From Hyphomonas sp. (GTDB lineage Bacteria; Pseudomonadota; Alphaproteobacteria; Caulobacterales; Hyphomonadaceae), in assembly GCA_029287305.1 (NCBI GenBank), contig JARFRJ010000014.1, positions 1 through 9,305 of the forward strand: a DNA stretch of 9,305 nucleotides, in the 5' to 3' direction. The notes beneath the pieces are model-generated. The model was not told the DNA's origin and did not search any database. It worked only from the letters and a program-made list of their open reading frames with translations. Positions 1 to 8,854 of this stretch are shown here, one piece after another (the first letter of the stretch is position 1; each line of letters opens with the position of its first letter). A program made the translations under genes and the position numbers.

Positions 1-1667
1 CCTTTAATATCATGCGGATAGCCGACCACCGCCGCTTCAGCGACAAGGGCATGACTGACAAGGGCGCTTTCTACCTCGGCGGTGCCCATACGGTGACCGG
101 AGACATTGATCACATCATCGACGCGGCCTGTAATCCAGTAAAAGCCATCTTCATCGCGCCGGCAGCCATCCCCAGTAAAATAATTACCCGGATACGCGCT
201 GAAATACGTGTCAATAAAGCGCTGATGATCGCCGTAAACGGTGCGCATTTGCCCGGGCCAACTGTCAGTAATGATAAGATTACCTTCCACCGCGCCGTCC
301 AAGTCCGCACCTTCCGCATCGACAAGTTTCGGCACAATACCAAAGAAAGGATGGCTCGCCGCGCCTGGCTTTTGCACCGTCGCTCCGGGCAGCGGTACCA
401 TCATGCACGCACCTGTCTCGGTCTGCCAATATGTATCCACAATAGGGCAGCGCGCTTCGCCAACCGTCTTGTAATACCATTCCCAGGCTTCCGGATTGAT
501 CGGTTCACCGACCGAGCCAAGCAAGCGCAGGGAAGCGCGGCTCGTAGCTTTGACCGGCCCTTCCCCTTCACGCATCAGGGCGCGAATGGCGGTCGGTGCG
601 GTGTAAAATATCGTAATCTTGTGCTTGTCGCAGGCTTGCCAGAAGCGCGAGGCATCCGGATAGGTCGGCACGCCTTCAAACATGACGCTGGTTGCCCCAT
701 TGGCCAGCGGTCCATAGACGATATAGCTGTGACCCGTCACCCAGCCAACATCGGCAGTGCACCAATAGACATCATCCTCTTTCAGATCAAAGACATATTC
801 ATGTGTCATGGAGGCCCAGACGAGATAGCCGCCAGTTGTATGCAAGACCCCTTTGGGTTGTCCCGTAGACCCAGACGTATATAGAATGAAGAGAGGGTCC
901 TCGGCATTCATCGGCTCTGGCGGGCACGTATCAGAGACGGACTGAACCGCTTCATGCAGCCAGATATCGCGCCCGTCTTTCATATCTACCGCATTCCCCG
1001 TGCGCTTTATAACAAGGGTTTTTTCGACCATATCCCCGGCCAATGTGCAGGCTTTATCGGCATTGACTTTAAGCGGCACTAAACGCCCGCCGCGTACCCC
1101 CTCATCGGCTGTGATCAGGAATTTACTGTCACAATCGGTAATACGCCCAGCCAGAGCTTCCGGGCTGAAACCACCAAAGACGATAGAATGAACCGCTCCA
1201 ATACGTGCGCAGGCGAGCATGGCATAGGCCGCTTCCAATACCATCGGCATATACAGCGTGACCCGGTCACCTTTCCTGACCCCCATAGCTTTAAGCACAT
1301 TGGCAAAGCGGCAGACCTCTTTGTGCAATTGGTGATAGGTGATGTAGGCATGATCAGCCGGGTCATCGCCCTCCCAGATCAGCGCGGTTTTATCCCCGCG
1401 CGTCGCCAGATGCCGGTCAATACAATTATAGGAGACATTCAGCTCCCCATCGGCATACCAGCGTATGGACAAGTCTGATTTATCCCAACTGACCTCTTTG
1501 ACCTTTGTATAAGGTTTAAACCAATCTAAGCGAAGCCCCTGCTCGCCCCAGAAAGCTTCCGGGTCCTCAATAGAGGCTTTGTACAGTGCCTGATATTTTT
1601 CAGGCGTCAGATTGGCCGATTTAGCAAAAGCCTCTGGAACGGGATATGTATTTGGGGCAGTGCTCAT
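1..1667 (-). CDS. acs: acetyl-CoA synthetase (AMP-forming), C-terminus cut by window edge
   Basis: Activates acetate with ATP and CoA to acetyl-CoA via acetyl-AMP in the cytoplasm. The frame is open from the ATG at 1667 to the left edge, giving 555 of about 650 residues. It starts [14 protein letters not shown] and is collinear with Salmonella Acs. The ATP-binding P-loop [10 protein letters not shown] lies at residues 264-273, the YWQTETG motif has its acetate-pocket Trp at 414, and the hinge region GRVDDV has Asp517; these match the Salmonella numbering. The last readable residues are [10 protein letters not shown], so the C-terminal lid with the acetylatable catalytic Lys (about 609) lies outside. 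A GGAG ribosome site sits 8 nt before the ATG. The gene starts 34 bp after the porin stop with no terminator between, so the two are probably cotranscribed. The family identity is clear; truncation is only by the window. Confidence 0.97.
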   Translation of the reverse strand, partial: MSTAPNTYPVPEAFAKSANLTPEKYQALYKASIEDPEAFWGEQGLRLDWFKPYTKVKEVSWDKSDLSIRWYADGELNVSYNCIDRHLATRGDKTALIWEGDDPADHAYITYHQLHKEVCRFANVLKAMGVRKGDRVTLYMPMVLEAAYAMLACARIGAVHSIVFGGFSPEALAGRITDCDSKFLITADEGVRGGRLVPLKVNADKACTLAGDMVEKTLVIKRTGNAVDMKDGRDIWLHEAVQSVSDTCPPEPMNAEDPLFILYTSGSTGQPKGVLHTTGGYLVWASMTHEYVFDLKEDDVYWCTADVGWVTGHSYIVYGPLANGATSVMFEGVPTYPDASRFWQACDKHKITIFYTAPTAIRALMREGEGPVKATSRASLRLLGSVGEPINPEAWEWYYKTVGEARCPIVDTYWQTETGACMMVPLPGATVQKPGAASHPFFGIVPKLVDAEGADLDGAVEGNLIITDSWPGQMRTVYGDHQRFIDTYFSAYPGNYFTGDGCRRDEDGFYWITGRVDDVINVSGHRMGTAEVESALVSHALVAEAAVVGYPHDIK

Positions 1668-1701
1668 GATTTATACTCCATCGGCCAATCTTACACGTCT
1701 C

Positions 1702-3000
1702 CTAGAATGCGTATTTAGTGGAAAATGTAAACCGGCTGAGATCACCGCTCGTGCCATTTTCAAGTTCGCGAATGCCATGCATAAGCTCTAACCCCATTGT
1801 CACTTTCGGAGCAATATCCCACAATACTGCGGTATAGGCCGATTGTACGGATTTATTGACAAGTCCGCTAAGGTAATCTGGATTATCAACCCACAGGCCG
1901 GAATAGCCGATATTGAACCGCGCCGTCTCTCCAAATGGATGGCGCCACGCAATAAAGGCACCATAGCTAGGAATGGCTTCAAGATCACCCGTGACAGGAT
2001 CAAGCGCGCTCGCGCGACTTGCGGCTAGGCCAATATAACGACCAAGGCCCTCACCCCCTGTAAAATTAAACCGGATATCGTCTTTCCCAGCAATTTTAAC
2101 ACGCCCCGCCATGCTTAAACCATAGCCAAAGGTCTGAACATTATCGCTTCCGAAATCTGCACGCAGTTGCCGCGCAATCCCGGCAAAGGAAACATTCCCA
2201 AAATCACCTTTCCAATTATACCGAGCAACAAAATCCGGCAGTAGATTTTCATCCCTTGAGCCAAAATTCAAACTGGTCGTATTGGGGTTTTCTGCAGCAA
2301 ACTGCCAATTACCCATTGTATAGCGTAATAAGGCCTGACGGACAAAAACCATACCGTCGGAAAGTGCAAGAAAGCTTGCGCTTTCCGGAATAGCGGAGGT
2401 GTTTTGGAAGGTCGACCATTCCTGACCGACACGCCAATTGCCATAATTGATATAGGCACGACGCAAGCGGGGCGAAAATGAGCTTGAGACAAGCTCATTA
2501 CCCTGAGCAGAGCCCAGAAAATCAAGCTCCAGATAACCCGTGACTTTATTGTCGCCCGCGCCTCTTTCAGCGGTAAGGGCAAAGCGCGATGCCTGAGCGG
2601 TTATATCTGTAACTGTGCGCTCTTCACCCCCAATTGGGGTCACACTTGGAATATAAAAATCGCGCGCGATGGAATTTGACCCGATATCACCCTCTCCAAT
2701 ATTCGTAACATGGGCATCAACATCAATAAAACCGGAGAGTTTGAAAGTTGTATCACCGACCATAAAGCCCGAATGAGTTGCCACCGGTTTGTCAGAGGGG
2801 TCAGATTTCTCGACCTTCTCAAGGCGCACAATGGCATCATTCACATCTTCCCGTTCAGATGCCAATTCCGTTTTCAATTCCTGCACCATAGCTTCTAGCG
2901 CAGCAATGCGTGCTTCCAAATCTTCGCTCTGCGCGGCTGCACTTAATGTGGCAATACAAGCGGCGCTAGCCAGTAATGTCGCTTTAAAAAGATGTTTCAT
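1702..3000 (-). CDS. DcaP-like outer-membrane porin with N-terminal coiled coil
   Basis: A 432-residue protein. Residues 1-23 form a Sec signal peptide (positive MKHLFK start, hydrophobic stretch, probable cleavage after the AAA before QS). Residues about 26-65 are a charged heptad-like coiled coil (EDLEARIAALEAMVQELKTE...). From about residue 80 there are alternating amphipathic beta segments, beginning FKLSGFIDVDAHV, and the protein ends FTFSTKYAF with the C-terminal Phe typical of BAM-inserted barrels. A coiled coil before a barrel is the architecture of DcaP-type trimeric porins, which pass small organic anions such as dicarboxylates. The GGGAGGA ribosome site ends 4 nt before the ATG. 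It is first in a unit with acs and divergent from a response regulator, so a role in uptake of acetate or related acids is inferred. Substrate specificity cannot be read from the sequence. Confidence 0.85.
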   Translation of the reverse strand: MKHLFKATLLASAACIATLSAAAQSEDLEARIAALEAMVQELKTELASEREDVNDAIVRLEKVEKSDPSDKPVATHSGFMVGDTTFKLSGFIDVDAHVTNIGEGDIGSNSIARDFYIPSVTPIGGEERTVTDITAQASRFALTAERGAGDNKVTGYLELDFLGSAQGNELVSSSFSPRLRRAYINYGNWRVGQEWSTFQNTSAIPESASFLALSDGMVFVRQALLRYTMGNWQFAAENPNTTSLNFGSRDENLLPDFVARYNWKGDFGNVSFAGIARQLRADFGSDNVQTFGYGLSMAGRVKIAGKDDIRFNFTGGEGLGRYIGLAASRASALDPVTGDLEAIPSYGAFIAWRHPFGETARFNIGYSGLWVDNPDYLSGLVNKSVQSAYTAVLWDIAPKVTMGLELMHGIRELENGTSGDLSRFTFSTKYAF

Positions 3001-3162
3001 TCTATCCTCCCAGAATTTTTACGAAGTATCTAACCAATCGACTGGGCTGACTATTAGCCATTAGTGCTAAGACTTAAGTCTGATCTCTCGACAAAAAGGA
3101 AAATCTGACCTAGGTTGAAGATATAAAACATAGTCCAAAAGGACACATATCAGGGAGGCGAT
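3001..3162. promoter_or_regulatory. divergent control region between porin-acs and the response regulator
   Basis: This 162-bp gap must contain the promoters for both directions. It holds an inverted repeat TTAGC-N7-GCTAA (3054-3070), a perfect 12-bp palindrome AGACTTAAGTCT (3070-3081) abutting it, a palindrome ACCTAGGT (3108-3115), and a small hairpin GTCC-AAAA-GGAC (3133-3144). Ribosome sites are GGGAGGA (minus strand, just before the porin) and AGGGAGG (3152-3158, plus strand). I see no convincing -35/-10 pair in either direction, which would fit an activator-dependent promoter. That these dyads bind the neighbouring regulator is inference. Confidence 0.6.
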
Positions 3163-3816
3163 ATGACCAGACAACCGCGTGTGTTAATCGTGGACGATCA
3201 TCCTTTATTTCGCGATGCCTTGGGCAGTGCGCTGAATACGGCTTTTCCAGACGGTGCCAAGGCTTTACATGCTGAAACCCTCGAAGGGGCGAGCGATATC
3301 TTGGATAATGAACCTGCTGATTTGATCATGTTGGATTTAGGCTTGCCGGATACACATGGCTTTGATGGTTTGACCAAGCTACAATCCCTGTCTCATGATG
3401 GACGATTTGTGATTGTCTCTGCAACCGAAACGGATGCAGCTGTGATGACAGCTAGGAGCCTTGGGGCGCATGGATATGTACCCAAAAGCCTGCCTTTAAA
3501 AGAGTTATGCGGCGCGCTTGTCACGGTTCTCGATGGCGGGACCTGGTTTCCAGCTATGGATTTGCCAACAGACCATGAAGAAACCTCAAAACTGGCAGGC
3601 CGTGTCGCAAGCCTCACCCCGGCTCAACGCCGGGTTTTAATGGGTCTTTCAAACGGTCTTTTAAATAAGCAGATCGCCTATGAAATGACCATCTCAATTG
3701 CCACGGTCAAAGCGCATATGACCGCGATCTTCAGAAAATTGGGGGCCAATAACCGCACCCAGGCTCTGTTGATCTATAAATCGGCACTGCGGCTTGATCC
3801 TTCAGACGGGTCGTGA
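3163..3816 (+). CDS. LuxR/NarL-family response regulator, CrbR/ErdR-like
   Basis: A 217-residue two-component response regulator. The receiver domain (about 5-125) has acidic residues D11 and D12, phospho-acceptor D58 in LIMLDLGLPD, the switch Ser86 in VIVSATE, and Lys108 in YVPKS, so it looks competent for phosphorylation. The C-terminal LuxR-type helix-turn-helix spans about 150-205, with LTPAQRRVLMGLSNGLLNKQ and the recognition segment ATVKAHMTAIFRKLGANNR. The NKQIAYEM...TVKAH...AIFRKL pattern recalls CrbR/ErdR, which activate acs in Vibrio and Pseudomonas; this match is from memory. The AGGGAGG site 4 nt before the ATG supports the start. The gene is divergent from porin-acs, consistent with local control of that unit. 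No histidine kinase is adjacent in the window. Confidence 0.9.
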   Translation: MTRQPRVLIVDDHPLFRDALGSALNTAFPDGAKALHAETLEGASDILDNEPADLIMLDLGLPDTHGFDGLTKLQSLSHDGRFVIVSATETDAAVMTARSLGAHGYVPKSLPLKELCGALVTVLDGGTWFPAMDLPTDHEETSKLAGRVASLTPAQRRVLMGLSNGLLNKQIAYEMTISIATVKAHMTAIFRKLGANNRTQALLIYKSALRLDPSDGS

Positions 3817-3855
3817 CGGAATCAAAAGCTTAAAACGCTTATTGGCGATATTGAT

Positions 3856-3906
3856 GCGCTTCGACTAGGCTTGTCCACCAAGCTTGTCGAACAGGCTTGT
3901 CGACCA
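3856..3906. repeat. degenerate 13-bp tandem repeat, about four units
   Basis: Three consecutive 13-mers follow one another: GGCTTGTCCACCA (3868-3880), AGCTTGTCGAACA (3881-3893) and GGCTTGTCGACCA (3894-3906). A shorter 12-bp relative, GCGCTTCGACTA, precedes them (3856-3867). The units also fold against each other: 3867-3873 can pair with 3879-3885 around a 5-nt loop, and GCTTGT/ACAGGC (3882-3896) forms a competing hairpin. No T-run follows on the plus strand, so a classical terminator for the regulator gene is not supported. The function is unknown. Confidence 0.65.
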
Positions 3907-3927
3907 GACTTATTATTGCGTTGCCCG

Positions 3928-3952
3928 AAAAAAATACCTAATAACAATAGGT
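3928..3952 (-). terminator. ppdK: weak intrinsic terminator for the glyS-ppdK operon
   Basis: On the minus strand, 54 bp after the ppdK stop, the inverted repeat ACCTA-N7-TAGGT is followed after one A by seven T residues. The stem is short and AT-leaning, so termination may be inefficient. It is the only stem plus T-run seen downstream of ppdK. A perfect dyad GATTCT-GGA-AGAATC (3967-3981) lies between it and the gene but has no T-run. Confidence 0.5.
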
Positions 3953-3966
3953 TAAAGATTTGGGAC

Positions 3967-3981
3967 GATTCTGGAAGAATC
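3967..3981. repeat. perfect 15-bp dyad downstream of ppdK
   Basis: GATTCTGGAAGAATC is a perfect 6-3-6 inverted repeat 25 bp past the ppdK stop codon. As RNA it could form a tight hairpin protecting the operon's 3' end; as DNA it could be a dimeric protein site. Neither role can be decided from the sequence. Confidence 0.5.
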
Positions 3982-4006
3982 ATAAATGTCTTGCCGTCAA
4001 AAACTC

Positions 4007-6709
4007 TTACGCCTTAGCTGACAAAAGCGCGGCATGCGCGGCCGCTAGGCGAGCTATCGGTACGCGATAGGGCGAGCAGGAGACATAATCCAGACCAATC
4101 TCATGACAGAACATCACTGAAGCCGGGTCCCCGCCATGTTCCCCGCAAATACCAAGCTTGATATCCGGACGCGTTTGTCTTCCGCGCAGGGTCGCCATCC
4201 GCACAAGCTCGCCCACACCCTCGCGATCAATCGTGACGAAGGGGTCCTTTTCATAAATACCCTTTTCCTCATAGACTTTCAAAAAGCGTCCCGCATCATC
4301 GCGTGAAATACCGAGCGCGGTTTGCGTTAAATCATTGGTTCCAAAAGAGAAAAACTCTGCAGATTTGGCGATATCACCAGCCCGCAGCGCTGCTCTTGGC
4401 AATTCAATCATCGTGCCGACCTTATAATCAAGAACGATCCCGGCATCTTCCAATACATGCTCAGCAGTTTGATCAACCAGCTTTTTCAAAATGACCAGTT
4501 CTTTATGCGTCGCGACCAATGGAATCATAATCTCAGGATGCGGTATAATCCCCGTTTCCCGCACCACTTCAATCGCTGCCTCAAAAATAGCCCGCGTCTG
4601 CATTTCATAAATCTCAGGATAGGTAATGCCTAGGCGGCACCCGCGATGTCCCAGCATGGGATTACTTTCAGACAGATCCTGCATACGTCGCTTCAAACTC
4701 AATATATCCACCCCGGTAGACGCCGCCACGGCCATCAAGTCTTCTTCTGTATGCGGCAGAAACTCATGCAAAGGCGGATCAAGCAGGCGGATCGTGCAGG
4801 GCAAGTCTTCCATGATTTTGAAAATATCAATAAAGTCGGATCGCTGCATAGGCAAAAGCTCACCCAGCGCTGAGCGTCGTCCCATCTCATCCTTGGCGAG
4901 AATCATTGCGCGCACTTGCGTAATCCGGGCCGGATCGAAAAACATATGCTCGGTTCGGCAAAGACCAATTCCCTCTGCACCGAAATTGCGGGCAATCTCA
5001 ACATCGCCAGGCGTATCGGCATTAGTCCGTACTTTTAAATGACGCACCTTATCGACCCAGCCCATCAATTCTCTGAAGTCTCCAGAGAGGTTCGGCTTGG
5101 TCATTTTTACGGCACCCTGCAAAACCTCACCAGCCGCGCCATCCACAGTAATAGTCTCTCCAGCCTTTATGGTACGTCCCCCAAAGCGAAATTCACCCGC
5201 CTCTATATCAATGACAAGCCCGCCAGCCCCGCAGACACAAGGCCGGCCCATACCCCTAGCAACAACCGCCGCATGCGAGGTCATCCCGCCTCTGGCTGTG
5301 ACAATAGCAGAGGCAGCATGCATGCCTTGTATATCTTCAGGGCTGGTTTCAACGCGCACCAGAATCACACTCTCGCCCGCATCCACACGCTTTGTCGCTT
5401 CCTCTGAATCAAAAACAACTTTGCCCACCGCCGCGCCGGGACTGGCAGGAAGACCGCGGACAATGACATCACGCACCGCATCTGGTGCAATCGCAGGATG
5501 CAGCAATTGATCAAGCTGAGATGGCTCAAGACGCAAGATCGCTTCATTCGGCGTAATGACCCCTTCGCGGGCCATATCAATAGCAATTTTCAGGGCCGCC
5601 GCTGCTGTACGCTTTCCATTGCGGGTTTGCAGCATATAGAGCTGCCCGTCTTCAATGGTAAATTCTAGGTCCTGCATATCACGATAATGCGCTTCCAGCT
5701 TTTCAGCGAGGGTCACAAGTTCACCATATACAGACGGCATGGCTTCTTCCAATGGCGCATCAGAAGAGCCAAGTTCATCAGCACGATAACGTGAAATCGG
5801 CGCGGGTGTTCGTATCCCGGCGACCACATCCTCGCCCTGCGCATTGATCAGATATTCGCCATAAAAGCTTTTAGCGCCGGTTGAGGGGTCCCGCGTAAAG
5901 ACCACGCCTGTTGCAGAATTTTCACTCAAATTGCCGAACACCATGGATTGTACAGTCACCGCCGTACCCCATTTTTCCGGAATATCATTCAGCTTGCGGT
6001 ACAGGATCGCCCGGTCATTCATCCAAGAGCCAAAAACAGCGCCGATCGCGCCCCAAAGCTGTTCTTCGGGGGCTTCAGGAAACGGCTTACCTAGAACATC
6101 TTTAATCGCCTTTTTGTATTGGGTAATGATCTCTTGCCAATCCTCGGCCATCATCTCAGTGTCGAGAGAATAGTCATGAATTTCTTTATAATCATCAAGA
6201 ATATACTCAAATGTGTCATGCGGCATATTCAAGACGACATTGGAATACATCTGGATGAAACGCCGATAACTGTCATAGGCGAAGCGCTCGCCTGCTTTTT
6301 CTGCCAGACCGATCACAGTTTCAGAATTCAGACCGAGATTAAGCACTGTATCCATCATGCCGGGCATGGAAGCGCGCGCGCCAGAGCGAACCGAAACCAG
6401 GAGCGGATTGTCCGGGACACCAAAGCGCTTTCCAGCCGTTTTCTCAAGCTGTCTTAATGCGTCCGAGACATCTTCTTTAAGGGCCTCCGGATATGCCTCA
6501 CCCAGCTCATAATAGGCATTGCAAACTTGTGTTGAAAGTGTAAATCCGGGCGGAACCGGCAGGCCGAGCTTTGCCATTTCCGCAAGATTAGCACCTTTGC
6601 CACCCAGTAAATTACGCATGGACGCATTGCCATCGGCGACGCCCCCCCCGAATGAATAGACCCATTTTTCTTTTGTTTTGGCTTCGTTTTCTCTGACCAT
6701 AACACTCAT
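4007..6709 (-). CDS. ppdK: pyruvate, phosphate dikinase
   Basis: Catalyses reversible interconversion of pyruvate, ATP and Pi with PEP, AMP and PPi in the cytoplasm, useful for gluconeogenesis from C2/C3 acids or PPi-linked glycolysis. The 900 residues match full family length. The N-terminal nucleotide-binding domain carries MRNLLGGKGANLAEM (Lys38) and SVRSGARASMPGMMDTVLNLG (Arg108, Arg112). The central swivelling domain has GGMTSHAAVVARG with the phosphorylated His479; the nearby Thr477 is the kind of residue targeted by PPDK regulatory kinases. The C-terminal PEP/pyruvate TIM barrel has LGICGEHGGDP with catalytic Cys855. Spacing of His and Cys equals that in the Clostridium symbiosum enzyme. 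The start ATG overlaps the glyS stop as ATGA and follows AAGGA inside glyS, indicating translational coupling. A run of eight G residues encodes Gly21-23 near the start. The enzyme looks intact. Confidence 0.98.
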   Translation of the reverse strand: MSVMVRENEAKTKEKWVYSFGGGVADGNASMRNLLGGKGANLAEMAKLGLPVPPGFTLSTQVCNAYYELGEAYPEALKEDVSDALRQLEKTAGKRFGVPDNPLLVSVRSGARASMPGMMDTVLNLGLNSETVIGLAEKAGERFAYDSYRRFIQMYSNVVLNMPHDTFEYILDDYKEIHDYSLDTEMMAEDWQEIITQYKKAIKDVLGKPFPEAPEEQLWGAIGAVFGSWMNDRAILYRKLNDIPEKWGTAVTVQSMVFGNLSENSATGVVFTRDPSTGAKSFYGEYLINAQGEDVVAGIRTPAPISRYRADELGSSDAPLEEAMPSVYGELVTLAEKLEAHYRDMQDLEFTIEDGQLYMLQTRNGKRTAAAALKIAIDMAREGVITPNEAILRLEPSQLDQLLHPAIAPDAVRDVIVRGLPASPGAAVGKVVFDSEEATKRVDAGESVILVRVETSPEDIQGMHAASAIVTARGGMTSHAAVVARGMGRPCVCGAGGLVIDIEAGEFRFGGRTIKAGETITVDGAAGEVLQGAVKMTKPNLSGDFRELMGWVDKVRHLKVRTNADTPGDVEIARNFGAEGIGLCRTEHMFFDPARITQVRAMILAKDEMGRRSALGELLPMQRSDFIDIFKIMEDLPCTIRLLDPPLHEFLPHTEEDLMAVAASTGVDILSLKRRMQDLSESNPMLGHRGCRLGITYPEIYEMQTRAIFEAAIEVVRETGIIPHPEIMIPLVATHKELVILKKLVDQTAEHVLEDAGIVLDYKVGTMIELPRAALRAGDIAKSAEFFSFGTNDLTQTALGISRDDAGRFLKVYEEKGIYEKDPFVTIDREGVGELVRMATLRGRQTRPDIKLGICGEHGGDPASVMFCHEIGLDYVSCSPYRVPIARLAAAHAALLSAKA

Positions 6710-8850
6710 ACTTCAGTCCTTATTCTGGAAAAATCAGCAACATTTAACAAGGCTTCGCGCAAGCTGGCCAAGAGCGACAAGCGATTATGTCGAAGCGCAG
6801 CTGTATCGGCATTGACAATCACATCCTCAAAAAAAGCATCAACATCACCCCGCAAGGGCGCAAGCGCTTGCATGACACCGATATAGTTTTCATCTCTCAT
6901 CTCAGTTTTGACCTGACGTAAAGCCGATGTCAGCGCCGCGTGCAGGCTTTGCTCTGCGGTCTCCTGAAACAGGCTTGTATTGACTTCACTTTGATATGTC
7001 TCCCCCGTTTTCTTTTCTTCCGCTTTTAGAATATTCGCCGCTCTTTTATAGCCTGCTAGGAGATTTATACCATTATCGGTCTGTAAAAATTCTGCCAGAG
7101 CTGACACACGATTGACCAGAAGTACAAAATCATCCTGACCGTCCAAAGCGACCCCTTCTGTCTGATCGCCGCTTGCAAAAACAGCGTCAATCAAATCATA
7201 TCGCTCGCCCTTATCGCGCAAATATTGCTTGAGACGATCGACGAGGAAGGCCAGAAGATCATCGACAATTCTGTCAGCCTCGGTTGAGGTTGCAGAGGCT
7301 GCATCCGGTTGGGCATGGACCAGCGCTAAAGGCAGGCTTGATAAATGCGCCCGAATAAGCGGTCTTAGAGGCAGGCGGAGCTGATTTTCCAGAATAATGC
7401 GAACTATGCCCAGCGCACTGCGGCGCAGCGCGAACGGGTCTCTGCTACCTGTCGGCTTTTCATCAATCGCCCAAAAGCCAATCAGCGTGTCCAGCTTGTC
7501 CGCCAAAGCAAGGGTGACACAGAGCGGTGCCTTGGGCATGGCTTGCGCGGGACCCAAGGGTTGATAATGTTCGCCAATTGCGTTCGCAATCGCCTTATCC
7601 TCTCCTTCAGCCAATGCATAATAGCGCCCCATAATCCCCTGTAATTCGGGAAACTCATAAACCATTTCCGAGACAAGGTCCGCCTTGCAGAGCCCGGCCG
7701 CTCTGGTCGCCCCGGCAAGGTCATACCCTAAAAGCTCTGCCAAAGTCTGAGCCAGAGATGTGATACGCTCCACCTTGTCCGCCATAGAACCAAGCTCTTG
7801 TTTGAACTCAAGCCGTTTCAACCGGGCGGTCATGGCCTCAAGTCCTGTTTTTTGATCATTTTCCCAAAAAAAACGAGCATCTTCCAACCGTGCAGAGAGA
7901 ACTTTAGCATTGCCAGCGGCAATTTGCTGTCCCCCATCGCGGGCGTCCAGATTGGCAATTACAATAAAATGCGGCGCAAGCTCACCTGTCGCGGGATCAC
8001 GCACAGCAAAATATTTCTGATGTGTCCGCATGGAGAGCTGAATAACTTCCGGGGGTAATTCCATAACCGCCTTATCCATTTGCCCCAATATCGCGACCGG
8101 CCATTCGACAAGTCCTGTAACCTCCTCAAGCAGACCGATATCTTCAACCAGCGCGAGTCCCGCCTTTTGGCATATATCCATGGCACCTGTTTTGATCATT
8201 TCCCGCCGCTGCTCGCGCAGAAGGCAGATATGTCCAGCCCCTTCAAGTTTCTGGCGATAGTCCTGCCAGGAAGACACTTCATAAGGCCCCCGGCCATGGA
8301 CGCGATGCCCTTCGGTAAGGTTTGACGCCGCTACCCCTTCAACTTCGAACGGGACGACCTGCCCCTCAAACAGGCATAAAATTCGCTGTAAGGGACGCAC
8401 CCAGCTTAAAGACCCATGGCCTGTGCGCATGGATTTTGGCCAGTGGAATTTACGAATAATTTCCGGGATTAGCTCTGCGATCAGGGCCGGGGCTGGCTTG
8501 CCGGGCTTTGTCAGGCGCGCAATATAATAATCGCCCTTTTTAGCGTCCTGTTCTATCTCCGCCTCTTCAAGATGGCTGAGCCCGGCCCCCCTTAAAAAAC
8601 CGTCTAGTGCCTTTTGCGGAGCGCCAATGCGAGGTCCTTTGCGAATCTCTTCAATATCAGCCGATTTTGACGGCAGACCGCTAAAGGCAGCGACCAGCCG
8701 GCGGGGGCCAGAAGCGGTTTCATATGTGTCAAATGACAGACCAACAGAGTTCAGCCCCTCTGCCAGAGCCTCGCCAAGGCGCTGCTGCGCACTGGCTTGC
8801 ATACGAGCGGGAATTTCTTCACTGAAAAGTTCAAGCAGGAGGTCAGACAT
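6706..8850 (-). CDS. glyS: glycyl-tRNA synthetase beta subunit
   Basis: Beta subunit of the bacterial alpha2-beta2 glycyl-tRNA synthetase, which charges tRNA-Gly; the beta chain mainly binds tRNA while the alpha chain (GlyQ) holds the class II active site. The 714 residues are close to the usual 690-700 or slightly longer. The family N-terminus MSDLLLELFSEEIPARMQ is present, followed by the conserved WPKSMRTG...SWVRPLQRILCLF segment, EVTGLVEWPVAILG, SMRTHQKYFAV and GSRDPFALRRSALGIVRI. The C-terminal roughly 120 residues form the DALR-like anticodon-binding helical region, ending LLASLREALLNVADFSRIRTEV. The conserved N-terminus fixes the start, but no Shine-Dalgarno sequence is visible, because an inverted-repeat element ends 4 bp upstream. 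The gene overlaps ppdK by 4 bp. glyQ is not in the window. Confidence 0.97.
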   Translation of the reverse strand: MSDLLLELFSEEIPARMQASAQQRLGEALAEGLNSVGLSFDTYETASGPRRLVAAFSGLPSKSADIEEIRKGPRIGAPQKALDGFLRGAGLSHLEEAEIEQDAKKGDYYIARLTKPGKPAPALIAELIPEIIRKFHWPKSMRTGHGSLSWVRPLQRILCLFEGQVVPFEVEGVAASNLTEGHRVHGRGPYEVSSWQDYRQKLEGAGHICLLREQRREMIKTGAMDICQKAGLALVEDIGLLEEVTGLVEWPVAILGQMDKAVMELPPEVIQLSMRTHQKYFAVRDPATGELAPHFIVIANLDARDGGQQIAAGNAKVLSARLEDARFFWENDQKTGLEAMTARLKRLEFKQELGSMADKVERITSLAQTLAELLGYDLAGATRAAGLCKADLVSEMVYEFPELQGIMGRYYALAEGEDKAIANAIGEHYQPLGPAQAMPKAPLCVTLALADKLDTLIGFWAIDEKPTGSRDPFALRRSALGIVRIILENQLRLPLRPLIRAHLSSLPLALVHAQPDAASATSTEADRIVDDLLAFLVDRLKQYLRDKGERYDLIDAVFASGDQTEGVALDGQDDFVLLVNRVSALAEFLQTDNGINLLAGYKRAANILKAEEKKTGETYQSEVNTSLFQETAEQSLHAALTSALRQVKTEMRDENYIGVMQALAPLRGDVDAFFEDVIVNADTAALRHNRLSLLASLREALLNVADFSRIRTEV

Positions 8851-8854
8851 GGGG

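Noticed and set aside
12..884. A 290-codon plus-strand open frame
   Set aside because: It is the exact antisense of acs codons, in a mirrored frame, with no family resemblance; acs on the other strand explains it.
2268..2582. A 104-codon minus frame inside the porin gene
   Set aside because: It is an out-of-frame reading of the porin, which has a signal peptide, barrel pattern and terminal Phe in the other frame.
3867..3896. Intrinsic terminator for the response regulator gene
   Set aside because: The repeat units fold into short hairpins but no T-run follows on the plus strand.
3856..3906. CRISPR array
   Set aside because: Units of 13 bp are directly adjacent without spacers and no cas genes are present.
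3967..3981. Heat-shock or other named operator (TTCTGGAA-like core)
   Set aside because: The dyad lies downstream of a gene, not upstream of one, and matches no bacterial operator I can name with confidence.
5097..5510. Plus-strand open frames inside ppdK (also 4626-5042 and 5039-5407)
   Set aside because: They lie antisense to a conserved, full-length PPDK with all catalytic residues, and have composition expected of shadow frames.
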